This document shows positions 34,947 through 43,220 of a DNA stretch of 64,000 nucleotides, one piece after another. Numbering within the stretch: the stretch's first letter is position 1; each line of letters opens with the position of its first letter. The stretch is from CAZODA01 sp964578485 (GTDB lineage Bacteria; Bacteroidota; Bacteroidia; Bacteroidales; Marinilabiliaceae), in NCBI GenBank assembly GCA_964578485.1, contig CAZODA010000004.1, positions 1 to 64,000 of the forward strand, in the 5' to 3' direction. The translations under genes and the position numbers were made by a program. The notes beneath the pieces are model-generated. The model saw only the letters and a program-made list of their open reading frames with translations, did not search any database and had not been told where the DNA came from.

Positions 34947-35321
34947 ATGAAATCCATTTCTTTACTCTTAGTAGAAGATAATATTTTAAACCAAAAGCTT
35001 ATTTATTTAACCTTGTCTAAACGTGGCTTCAATATCGATTATGCTAATAATGGTTTAGAAGCCGTTAATAAAATACAGGAAAAAAAATATGATCTTATTT
35101 TAATGGATCTTATGATGCCCGTAATGGATGGATTTGAAGCAACAAAACGGATTAGAGAAATTGAAAATGAATTAAATTATAAAACTCCTATTATTGGATT
35201 AACTGCCAATACCTTAGATGCCGATAAAGAAAAATGTTTGGCATTTGGTATGGATGAATATATGGAGAAACCTTTTGATTATGAGCTTTTTAATCAAATT
35301 ATTACTAAATTGAAGATCTAA
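34947..35321 (+). CDS. Orphan single-domain response regulator
   Basis: A 124-residue receiver domain with acidic residues Glu10/Asp11, phospho-acceptor Asp54 (ILMDLMMPVMDG), the Thr of GLTAN and Lys of MEKPF. The DLMMPVMDG and LTANTLDADKEKC wording resembles receivers cut from hybrid histidine kinases more than CheY. It has no output domain and no kinase neighbour; ruvB follows 15 nt on. It could receive phosphate from a distant hybrid kinase or phosphorelay. Confidence 0.92.
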   Translation: MKSISLLLVEDNILNQKLIYLTLSKRGFNIDYANNGLEAVNKIQEKKYDLILMDLMMPVMDGFEATKRIREIENELNYKTPIIGLTANTLDADKEKCLAFGMDEYMEKPFDYELFNQIITKLKI

Positions 35322-35336
35322 GCTTAAGGCTCACTG

Positions 35337-36356
35337 ATGAATGAAAATTTTAAATTTGAAAACGAAAACTTCTTTGATGACATTGAATTTGATCAACAAT
35401 TAAGACCAATTACTTTTAATGACTTTAAAGGACAGAAAGAAATTGTTGATAACTTAAAAGTTTTTGTTAAAGCTGCTACCATGCGACAAGAAGCACTCGA
35501 TCATGTTTTGTTGCATGGACCTCCGGGACTTGGTAAAACCACACTTTCTAATATTATTGCAAATCAACTTAATGTTGGATTTAAAATTACAAGTGGACCG
35601 GTTCTTGATAAACCGGGTGATTTAGCCGGAGTATTAACCAGCCTTGAATCCAATGATGTTCTTTTTATAGATGAAATTCATAGACTAAGTCCCATTGTTG
35701 AAGAATATCTTTATTCTGCTATGGAAGATTACCGTATAGATATTCTGATTGATAAGGGACCCGGTGCGAGGTCTATACAAATTGATTTAAACCCTTTTAC
35801 ACTTATTGGAGCCACTACAAGAAGCGGATTACTTACTAGCCCGCTTAGAGCTAGGTTTGGGATTAATTGTCATTTAGAATATTATGATAGTAAAATTATT
35901 GCAGGAATAATTATGCGATCTGCTAAAATTCTTAAAATTGAAATTGAAAATAATGCGGCTGAAGAAATTTCAAAAAGAAGTAGAGGAACACCGCGAATTG
36001 CTAATGCTTTGCTTAGGAGGGTTAGAGATTTTGCTCAAGTGAAAGGATCCGGAATGGTTGATTTTGATATTACACTTTCTTCACTTAAAGCACTTAATAT
36101 TGATGAACATGGCTTAGATCAAATGGATAGGAAAATTTTACTCACCTTGATAGATAAATTTAACGGAGGACCTGTTGGAATTAACACTATTGCTACTGCT
36201 GTTAGTGAAGATAGCGGAACTATTGAAGAAGTTTATGAGCCATTTTTAATTAAAGAAGGATTTTTAAAACGAACCTCTCGAGGTCGTGTTGTAACCTTAT
36301 TGGCTTATAAACATTTTGGAAGAGATCCGGGATCAATTCAAAATTCACTTTTTTGA
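35337..36356 (+). CDS. ruvB: Holliday junction branch-migration helicase RuvB
   Basis: A 339-residue RuvB: Walker A GPPGLGKTT (61-69), Walker B FIDEIHRL, sensor LIGATTRSG, arginine finger region RGTPRIANALLRRVRDFAQ, and C-terminal winged helix (EEVYEPFLIKEGFLKRTSRGR). It forms hexameric rings that drive RuvA-bound Holliday junctions. ruvA and ruvC are not adjacent. It may be co-transcribed with the receiver gene in front and the flippase after it. Confidence 0.97.
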   Translation: MNENFKFENENFFDDIEFDQQLRPITFNDFKGQKEIVDNLKVFVKAATMRQEALDHVLLHGPPGLGKTTLSNIIANQLNVGFKITSGPVLDKPGDLAGVLTSLESNDVLFIDEIHRLSPIVEEYLYSAMEDYRIDILIDKGPGARSIQIDLNPFTLIGATTRSGLLTSPLRARFGINCHLEYYDSKIIAGIIMRSAKILKIEIENNAAEEISKRSRGTPRIANALLRRVRDFAQVKGSGMVDFDITLSSLKALNIDEHGLDQMDRKILLTLIDKFNGGPVGINTIATAVSEDSGTIEEVYEPFLIKEGFLKRTSRGRVVTLLAYKHFGRDPGSIQNSLF

Positions 36357-36433
36357 TCTTTTTATCATTTCTTTTTATAAAATTGATTTTTGTATTTACC
36401 GATACTTTTAAAACTATTTTAGCTTAGAAAATA

Positions 36434-37903
36434 ATGCGTAAGGATTTTAAAAAATTAACTAACGATACAATTATTTATGGCGTTAGTAATATGACAGGCA
36501 GATTCCTTAACTGGCTTTTGATGCCTTTTTATATCAGAACTTTAATTCCTGAGCATTATGGTATTATTGTGCATATATACGGACTTATTGCTGTTCTTCT
36601 TGTCGTTTTCACTTATGGGATGGAAACAGGATTTTTTAGATATGCACGTAAAAATAATCATCAAGATGTTTATCGTTCTATATTAAATTTATTAGCAGTT
36701 ACCAGTTTCGGTTTAATTGTATTAATGGCTTTTTTTTCAAAATCTATTGCTAATATTTTTTATGATGGTCAATTTTCTCAATCCGTTTTTATTGCCGGTA
36801 TTATTGTTGCTATAGATTCTTTCCTTTCTGTTCCTTTTGCTAATCTTAGATATAAGAATAAGGCTCTTAAATTTGGAATACTTAAAGTATCCGGAATATT
36901 TATTAATATATTATTTAATGTTTTATTCCTGGTTCTTATTCCTCAATTAATTGAAAAAAATCTTGTTAGTGAGAGTTTTTCTATATTTTACTCCCGAAAA
37001 AGTGGAGTCTTTTTTGTTATGCTTAGTAATCTTATAAGCAGTCTTTTTTTATTTTTTATTTTTCTTCCTGAAATCTTAAAAATTCAAGGTTCTTTTAATC
37101 TTACAATAGTTGCCAAGGTATGGAAATTTTCGTGGCCACTTCTTGTTGTAGGAATTACCGGTATGATAACCCAAAATAGTGATAAAATTCTTATGCCCAT
37201 ACTTATTGAAGAAGAAGCCCTTACCGAATTAGCTGTCTATGGCGCTAATTTTAAAATTGGGGTTCTTATGACTTTATTTACTCAGTCATTTAGATTTGCT
37301 TTTGAACCCTATTTTTTTAAGGAAAGAGTTAAGGGAATTAAAAGCTATGGCCTTATCATGGAATATTATATAGTTTTTGGAATTGTTATTTTTTTAGCTG
37401 TTACCCTTTTTATTGATCTCATTAATATTTTATTGACTGTTGAATATGTTAGAGGAAATATTGTTATTCCTTTTATTTTAATAGGGCAATTATTTTATGG
37501 CATTTATTTTAATTTATCGCTTTGGTATAAATTAACCGATAAAACTCATTATGGCGTTTATTTTGGGCTTATCGGAATGTTTGTTACTGTTGGTCTAAAT
37601 GTTTTACTTATTCCAAAAATGGGGATGTTAGGGGCCGGTATTGCTCTTCTAATTGGTTATCTCTTCATGGTTGGTTTTTCCTATCATTATGGTAACAAAT
37701 TTTTTCCCATTCCATATCCTTTAAAAAGAATAAGCTTTTATTTTATTTTAGGCTTTACATTATACTTTATTAGTAATTTTATCTCTTTTAATTCGTTAAT
37801 TGTTAATTATCTTTTTAAAGCACTTATATTTGCCGTATATATTGGTTCTTTTTTTATCTTGAACCGAAGGCAATTATTTATAAAAGAAAATGATAAAAAT
37901 TAA
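36434..37903 (+). CDS. Wzx-like polysaccharide flippase (MATE/MVF superfamily)
   Basis: A 489-residue integral membrane protein with about 12-14 hydrophobic segments. The opening RKDFKKLTNDTIIYGVSNMTGRFLNWLLMPFY is typical of Bacteroidota oligosaccharide flippases standing next to dut. It would move a lipid-linked glycan across the inner membrane. The 3' end overlaps dut by 14 nt. The coding strand is very T-rich, partly because of the hydrophobic content. Confidence 0.9.
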   Translation: MRKDFKKLTNDTIIYGVSNMTGRFLNWLLMPFYIRTLIPEHYGIIVHIYGLIAVLLVVFTYGMETGFFRYARKNNHQDVYRSILNLLAVTSFGLIVLMAFFSKSIANIFYDGQFSQSVFIAGIIVAIDSFLSVPFANLRYKNKALKFGILKVSGIFINILFNVLFLVLIPQLIEKNLVSESFSIFYSRKSGVFFVMLSNLISSLFLFFIFLPEILKIQGSFNLTIVAKVWKFSWPLLVVGITGMITQNSDKILMPILIEEEALTELAVYGANFKIGVLMTLFTQSFRFAFEPYFFKERVKGIKSYGLIMEYYIVFGIVIFLAVTLFIDLINILLTVEYVRGNIVIPFILIGQLFYGIYFNLSLWYKLTDKTHYGVYFGLIGMFVTVGLNVLLIPKMGMLGAGIALLIGYLFMVGFSYHYGNKFFPIPYPLKRISFYFILGFTLYFISNFISFNSLIVNYLFKALIFAVYIGSFFILNRRQLFIKENDKN

Positions 37904-38327
37904 AGTTATTAATAAGAGTGATAATCCTTTACCGGAATTCGCTTCTGATTTTTCAGCCGGTGTTGATTTGAGAGCATTTTTAAATGACAAATTTATTATT
38001 CTTCCGGGAGAAAGGAAATTGATTCCTACAGGTTTGTACATTGAATTGCCCCCTGGATATGAAGCGCAAATAAGACCGCGTAGTGGACTTGCTTTAAAAG
38101 AAGGTATTTCTGTTTTGAATAGCCCTGGTACTATTGATTCAGATTATAGAGGGGAAATTAAAGTTATTCTGGTAAATTTTTCTGATAAAAACTTTGAAGT
38201 TAATAACGGTGATAGAATCTGCCAGATGGTTATTAAAAAATATGAAAAGTTCCAATGGGAATTAACAGATTCCTTAAATGATAGTGGGAGAGGAGTAGGG
38301 GGCTTTGGACATAGTGGAAAAAAATAA
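37890..38327 (+). CDS. dut: dUTP diphosphatase
   Basis: A 145-residue trimeric-type dUTPase with all five motifs: FSAGVDLRA, RPRSGLAL, NSPGTIDSDYRGEI (catalytic Asp), GDRICQMV and GRGVGGFGHSG. It hydrolyses dUTP to dUMP, keeping uracil out of DNA. The ATG lies 14 nt inside the flippase gene, suggesting coupling. The neighbours that follow (TPR lipoprotein, DUF4292, EnvC-like) are a common Bacteroidota gene string. Confidence 0.97.
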   Translation: MIKIKVINKSDNPLPEFASDFSAGVDLRAFLNDKFIILPGERKLIPTGLYIELPPGYEAQIRPRSGLALKEGISVLNSPGTIDSDYRGEIKVILVNFSDKNFEVNNGDRICQMVIKKYEKFQWELTDSLNDSGRGVGGFGHSGKK

Positions 38328-38399
38328 TTTTTTATTGCTGTGTTATTCCTGCTTTTGTCGGTTTTTTTTTGATTAGCTTTTTATCTCAATCATATATTT

Positions 38400-40187
38400 A
38401 TGAGTGATTTGTATAGAGTAATTGGAATTTTAACAAGTATCTTTCTTTTTTATGGATGTCTTTCCAAAAGTAATTTGACTTCTTTTGAAGATGTTTTATA
38501 TCCGGAAGGAAGACCTCTTGTTATTAAAGTTGAGGATGAAATTTCACAACAAAGATTTAACCATTATTTTTTAGAAGCTTGCAGATTAAAGGCTCAGAAT
38601 GAATATGGAAGCGCTGCTTTATATTTTATGGAAGCCCTTAGAATTGATTCTGTTTGTGCTACTTGTTATTATGAAATTAGCCAGTTGTTAATTCAAAATC
38701 GAGAATTTGACGATGCTGAAAAGTTTGCCTTTAAAGCGGTTATGTATGATCCGGATAATCCTTATTTTATTAATTTACTTACTCAACTTTTTTTCCACAA
38801 CAATAAAATTGATTTAGCTATTCAAAGCTCTCAATATCTGGTAGATAAAGCTCCCGGTAAAATTGATTACTTATACCAATTGGCCCAAATCCATTATCAA
38901 AATAAAGATTATAATAATTCTATTCATAGTTTAAATCAAATTGAAAATCTTATTGGAGTTAATGAAGATTTATCTTTTGAAAAACATTCTATATTTCTAG
39001 AAGCCAATGATAATCGTTCTGCCCGTCGGGAAATAGAGAAATTAATTGAAACTTATCCCGATAATATTGATTATCAAGTATTTTTAGGGGATTTTTATTT
39101 ACAATTGAAAAAGAACAAAAAAGCTTTAAGTATTTATAATGATATACTTAATACCTACCCTAACAACGGACTCGCTAATTTTAGTATGTCCAATTATTAT
39201 TTACAAATTTCTGATATTTCTAAATTTAAAGAATTTCTCTTTAAAGGGTTTCAAAGTGAAGAGCTTGTTGCTGAAAGAAAAATACAAAGATTAATTCCCT
39301 TTATTGTTAATCTCAATGAAAAGGATAATCCTTTAAATGAAGATGATATCGAACAATGTTTAAATTTAATTATTGAATTACATAAATTTGAAACAATAGG
39401 CTATGTTTTGTATGGTAATTTTCTTTCTGAAATTAAGAAAGAAAAATTAGCTGCTGAAATGTATGAAACAGCTTTATTTCTTGATGAACGACAAGAAGAT
39501 GTTTGGCATGACTTTCTGATACTCATTTTTGCAGATCAAGATAGAAAAGATAAAATAGAGCATAGCAAAACTGCAGCTGATCTCTTTCCTGAAAATGCCT
39601 TTTTTAATTATATGGCAGGACTTTCTTTTGTTTTCGATAACGATTACAGCTCGGCACTTCCTTATTTTGAACAATCAAGAGATTTTAGTGATAATAATAA
39701 AGATCTTAAAGCTGTTGTATTGGGCCTTTTAGGTGATGTTTATTTTCAAAATAATGATAAAGATAATAGTTTTTCTTCCTATGAAGAGAGCCTTAAAATT
39801 GATCCTGAAAACTTAACGGTATTAAATAATTATGCCTATTATCTTAGTTTAGAAAATGAAAACCTTGATAAGGCTCATCAAATGAGTAGCCTTGTTATCC
39901 AAAGAGATCCTGATAATCCTACTTTTTTAGATACTTACGCTTGGGTTTTATTTAAAATGAAAAAGTATTTGGATGCCCTTTATTATATTGAAATTGCGGT
40001 TGATTTAGATGAGGAGAATAATAGTACTTTGTTCGAGCATTATGGCGATATCTTATTTAAAAATGGAGATGTTGAGGAAGCACTTAAATATTGGATTATT
40101 GCTTCTGAACATGTAGATGAAGCTTCAGACATCCTTTTAAAGAAAATTCAGGAGAAAAATTATATAAGCGACGATGAAGAAAAATAA
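38400..40187 (+). CDS. TPR-repeat lipoprotein
   Basis: A 595-residue protein with a lipoprotein signal (IGILTSIFLFYGC, Cys20) and about ten tetratricopeptide repeats through the rest (for example AALYFMEALRIDSVCATCYYE and NSFSSYEESLKIDPENLTVLNNYAYYLS). TPR arrays mediate protein contacts, so it probably serves as a scaffold at the envelope. It overlaps the DUF4292 gene by 14 nt and likely works with that lipoprotein and the EnvC-like protein. Exact role unknown. Confidence 0.9.
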   Translation: MSDLYRVIGILTSIFLFYGCLSKSNLTSFEDVLYPEGRPLVIKVEDEISQQRFNHYFLEACRLKAQNEYGSAALYFMEALRIDSVCATCYYEISQLLIQNREFDDAEKFAFKAVMYDPDNPYFINLLTQLFFHNNKIDLAIQSSQYLVDKAPGKIDYLYQLAQIHYQNKDYNNSIHSLNQIENLIGVNEDLSFEKHSIFLEANDNRSARREIEKLIETYPDNIDYQVFLGDFYLQLKKNKKALSIYNDILNTYPNNGLANFSMSNYYLQISDISKFKEFLFKGFQSEELVAERKIQRLIPFIVNLNEKDNPLNEDDIEQCLNLIIELHKFETIGYVLYGNFLSEIKKEKLAAEMYETALFLDERQEDVWHDFLILIFADQDRKDKIEHSKTAADLFPENAFFNYMAGLSFVFDNDYSSALPYFEQSRDFSDNNKDLKAVVLGLLGDVYFQNNDKDNSFSSYEESLKIDPENLTVLNNYAYYLSLENENLDKAHQMSSLVIQRDPDNPTFLDTYAWVLFKMKKYLDALYYIEIAVDLDEENNSTLFEHYGDILFKNGDVEEALKYWIIASEHVDEASDILLKKIQEKNYISDDEEK

Positions 40188-41010
40188 TACCTTATTCAAA
40201 TCATATCTTATAACATTTGTTCTGATTAATTTGTTCCTTTTTAATTCCTGTCGCAGCCTTGATCGAATTTTTACTGGCACGCCTGAAGGGGAACATTCCG
40301 GAGCTGAATTGGTTGAACTTTTAATTAAAAATCAACCTGATTATAATACTATGTATTTTCAAAGAATGCTTGTAAACTTCAAAAGCCCCGATAACAACCA
40401 TTCCTCAAGAGCCAATATGTTTATTAAAAAGAATGAAGAAATTATTATTTCTATTATTCCTTTTTTAGGGATAGAGGCCTTTCGAGTTAGGATGACACAG
40501 AATGGTCTTGAAATTATTGACCGATTAAATAAAGAAGTTTTGTTTTATTCTTTTAAAAAATTTGAGGAAATATATTCTTATGAACTTAATTTTCAACTGA
40601 TTCAAAATATATTAACTAATAATGTCTTTGTTTATCCTAATAACGATATTAATCGTTTAAAAAGATTTAAAGGTGATGTTTCAGGTGATCATTATACATT
40701 GTATAATGATAATTATAGTAACTTTTTTTCTTCTTCTTCTGTTTTTCAACAGTTTAACATTTTGTCAGATATCTTTCGTATTAGTCAAGCTGAAATCCGT
40801 GATTTAAAAGAGAATTTTAATCTTAAAATTGAGTATCTTAATTTTCATAAACTTGAAAGCGGTCTTAATTTTCCTAATGAAATATTTCTTTCAGGTACTA
40901 ATGACCAAGAACAAATTACCCTAACATTTAAATTCAATAATATTGAAATTAATTCTGATCGTAGCCTTGCTTTTAGTATTCCATCGAACTATGAATATAT
41001 TGAATTTTAA
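40174..41010 (+). CDS. DUF4292 lipoprotein (LolA/LppX-like fold expected)
   Basis: A 278-residue protein with lipobox ending in LFLFNSC (Cys26). The NYNTM..FQRMLVNFKSP start and repeated beta-strands with alternating hydrophobics (EEIIISIIPFLGIEAFRVRMTQNGLEIIDR) suit DUF4292, a Bacteroidota family thought from fold similarity to resemble LolA/LppX lipid-binding proteins. It overlaps both the TPR gene before it and the EnvC-like gene after it, suggesting tight co-expression. Function unproven. Confidence 0.85.
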   Translation: MKKNNTLFKSYLITFVLINLFLFNSCRSLDRIFTGTPEGEHSGAELVELLIKNQPDYNTMYFQRMLVNFKSPDNNHSSRANMFIKKNEEIIISIIPFLGIEAFRVRMTQNGLEIIDRLNKEVLFYSFKKFEEIYSYELNFQLIQNILTNNVFVYPNNDINRLKRFKGDVSGDHYTLYNDNYSNFFSSSSVFQQFNILSDIFRISQAEIRDLKENFNLKIEYLNFHKLESGLNFPNEIFLSGTNDQEQITLTFKFNNIEINSDRSLAFSIPSNYEYIEF

Positions 41011-42148
41011 ATTTTTGTTTTTAATTAAGCTTTTGTTTCTTGCTTATTCTATCAACATATATCCACAATCTGTTGAGCTTCTTCGTGCACAACAAGATTC
41101 ATTATTGAAAGAAATTGATGATTTTTCTTCCCTTTTAAAAAGTAAAAGAGAAACAAGAGAAAATACATTGAAACAATTTAATAATACTCAAAGTGAAATT
41201 TCAATTAGAGAAAATGTATTATCAACTCTTTCTGATGAAATTATATTGATTGATCAAAACCTTGAAAATTTTCAATTAGAAATTAATGGACTTGAAAGTG
41301 AAATTAATGTTTTAAAAGAAGAATATGCTTTGCTTATTCTTGATAGCTATAAACGACGTAATGCTCTTAATGAACTTATATACTTTATTAGTGCATCTGA
41401 TTTTTCAAGCGCTTACCGGCGATATCGTGTTCTTAAAGAATATACCAGATATAGACAAGGACAAGGTCAAAAATTAATTGAAAAACAAAACCGATATGTT
41501 TCCCTCGTAGAAGATATTTTGATGCAAAGAGAGCAAAAAGAACAACATCTTAAGCTTATTGAATCAGAATATGTTTCACTCAATCGTGCTAAAAATGAAT
41601 ACCATTCCCTGATGGGAAAACTCGAAAAAGAAGAAAGTTGGTTAAAACAACAAATTAAAATTAAAGAAGAGTCTGCAAAGAAATTAGAAAATTCTATTTT
41701 AGATTTTTTGCAAACGGCAGGAATCGGCATTACGGATTATGATTTTGAAAACTTTAAAGGGAAATTGAAATGGCCCGTTAAACGGGGTACCATTGTTAGT
41801 GAGTTTGGACAACATCCTCATCCGGTTTTAAAAAATGTCTTTGTTAATAATAATGGAATTGATATTCAAAGTTTTGATGATAATAAGGTTTTTTCTGTGC
41901 ATAACGGGGAAGTTAGTAGAGTGGTTGTTATTCCGGGATACAATAATGCAGTTATTATTCGGCATGGAAAATACCTTACTGTTTACGCTAATCTTATAAA
42001 TGTTTATGTTAGTGCCGGAAAAAAAATTCAAGTCGGCTCTTTAATTGGAGAAATTTATAGTGATACTTCTGATAGTGAGACCGTACTACATTTTGAGATT
42101 TGGCATGAAAAGAGTAAATTAGATCCCTCAAATTGGCTCTTACCGTAA
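40991..42148 (+). CDS. EnvC-like murein hydrolase activator with degenerate M23 domain
   Basis: About 385 residues from the ATG at 40991 (upstream TTG at 40943 lies inside the previous gene). A signal peptide (FKFLFLIKLLFLAYSINIYPQ) is followed by a long coiled coil (about 25-245) and a LytM/M23 domain (about 265-385). The zinc ligands are not all kept: the HxxxD motif is NNGID (His replaced by Asn) and the HxH is VLH in TVLHFEIW. Such proteins, like EnvC and NlpD, usually activate amidases rather than cut peptidoglycan. It probably acts in cell separation. Confidence 0.9.
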   Translation: MNILNFKFLFLIKLLFLAYSINIYPQSVELLRAQQDSLLKEIDDFSSLLKSKRETRENTLKQFNNTQSEISIRENVLSTLSDEIILIDQNLENFQLEINGLESEINVLKEEYALLILDSYKRRNALNELIYFISASDFSSAYRRYRVLKEYTRYRQGQGQKLIEKQNRYVSLVEDILMQREQKEQHLKLIESEYVSLNRAKNEYHSLMGKLEKEESWLKQQIKIKEESAKKLENSILDFLQTAGIGITDYDFENFKGKLKWPVKRGTIVSEFGQHPHPVLKNVFVNNNGIDIQSFDDNKVFSVHNGEVSRVVVIPGYNNAVIIRHGKYLTVYANLINVYVSAGKKIQVGSLIGEIYSDTSDSETVLHFEIWHEKSKLDPSNWLLP

Positions 42149-42252
42149 AAAACTGATGTTTTTTAGAAACTCTTTTTGTTTTTATCAGTATAAGCCAATG
42201 AAGCAAATTTTAGTATTTAATATGCAATTGTTTTTTAAAAATTTTTTTCCTT

Positions 42253-42648
42253 GTGAATAAGTTAATTTTAAAATCAGAAATCCAAAATATCAACATCATT
42301 GAAAAACTTATTGATGATTTATCTGCTCAATACAATATTCATTCTGATGTTTATGGTAAATTGTTATTAGCCGTTGTCGAAGGAGTTAATAACGCTATCG
42401 TACATGGTAATAAATTGGAGAAAGATAAAGAAGTTTACGTCGAATATAGTATTAGTGATAAAGAAATTGAATTCCTTATTACTGATAGCGGTCCCGGCTT
42501 TGATTATAAAAATCTGCCGGATCCAACTAAACCTGAAAATATTGAACGTACACATGGACGAGGTATTTTTTTAATGAACCATTTGGCTGATGAATTAGAA
42601 TTTACCGACCCCGGTAACCAGGTTAAATTGATTTTTTATCTCACTTAA
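42253..42648 (+). CDS. RsbW-like anti-sigma/serine-kinase ATPase domain protein
   Basis: A 131-residue single GHKL ATPase domain starting at GTG 42253. VVEGVNNAIVHGNKLEKDKEV is the N box, ITDSGPGFDYKNLPDP the G1 region and HGRGIFLMNHL the G2 box. RsbW/SpoIIAB-type proteins bind sigma factors and phosphorylate STAS antagonists. No sigma factor or STAS gene is next to it; ybeY follows 2 nt on. The gene order RsbW-like, ybeY, mnmG is frequent in Bacteroidota. Confidence 0.9.
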   Translation: MNKLILKSEIQNINIIEKLIDDLSAQYNIHSDVYGKLLLAVVEGVNNAIVHGNKLEKDKEVYVEYSISDKEIEFLITDSGPGFDYKNLPDPTKPENIERTHGRGIFLMNHLADELEFTDPGNQVKLIFYLT

Positions 42649-42650
42649 AG

Positions 42651-43070
42651 GTGGATGTAAGATTCTTTTTTGAAGAGGTAGATCCTATAGATTTTAATTT
42701 TGAATCTATCCAAAAGTGGATACATAAAGTCATTCGTCACTATAAGCAAAAACCTTGGGAAATTTCTATTATTTTTTGTAGTGATGAATTTATTTTAAAA
42801 CTTAATCAAGAATATTTAAACCACGATTATTATACCGATATTTTAACATTTAATTACTCCAATCTCGGTTTTATCTCCGGTGATTTATTCATTAGTGTTG
42901 AAACAGTCAAGAGTAATTCTTCGCTACTTAATATTAAATTTGAAGATGAAATTAATAGAGTTATCGTTCACGGCATTCTTCACCTTCTCGGCTTTGATGA
43001 TTCTACTAATAATCAAAAAGAAGAAATGACACAAATAGAAGATTATTGGTTAGAAAAATTTATTTCCTGA
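42651..43070 (+). CDS. ybeY: rRNA maturation endoribonuclease YbeY
   Basis: A 139-residue protein starting at GTG 42651. Its zinc site reads VHGILHLLGFDDS; most YbeY proteins have HGxLHLxGYDH, and here the third His position is Asp, a change I regard as usual in Bacteroidota YbeY. TDILTFNYS and the region before it also fit. YbeY takes part in 16S rRNA 3' end processing and ribosome quality control. Confidence 0.93.
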   Translation: MDVRFFFEEVDPIDFNFESIQKWIHKVIRHYKQKPWEISIIFCSDEFILKLNQEYLNHDYYTDILTFNYSNLGFISGDLFISVETVKSNSSLLNIKFEDEINRVIVHGILHLLGFDDSTNNQKEEMTQIEDYWLEKFIS

Positions 43071-43183
43071 TTTAGATTTATTCCTTTTTTGGTGAATTTC
43101 CCTTTTAATTTTATTGTTTCTTTCCATTTTTCTTTTCCTTATTTATAGCCTCTTTAATCTTTTCTTTTTATTATTTGTTATTA

Positions 43184-43214
43184 TTGTAAAACTTTATTTG
43201 CATAATTAACTTTG
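43184..43214 (+). promoter_or_regulatory. Candidate promoter of mnmG, nearly abutting the start codon
   Basis: TTG (43184-43186), 20-nt spacer, TAACTTTG (43207-43214). This is the best match to the Bacteroidetes promoter pattern that I found. The expected start of transcription falls within a few bases of the mnmG ATG at 43221, implying a leaderless or almost leaderless mRNA. Confidence 0.55.
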
Positions 43215-43220
43215 CTTGTT

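Noticed and set aside
42152..42189. ACTGAT/ATCAGT inverted repeat after the EnvC-like gene
   Set aside because: Six-bp stem with a 26-nt loop is too weak to call a terminator.
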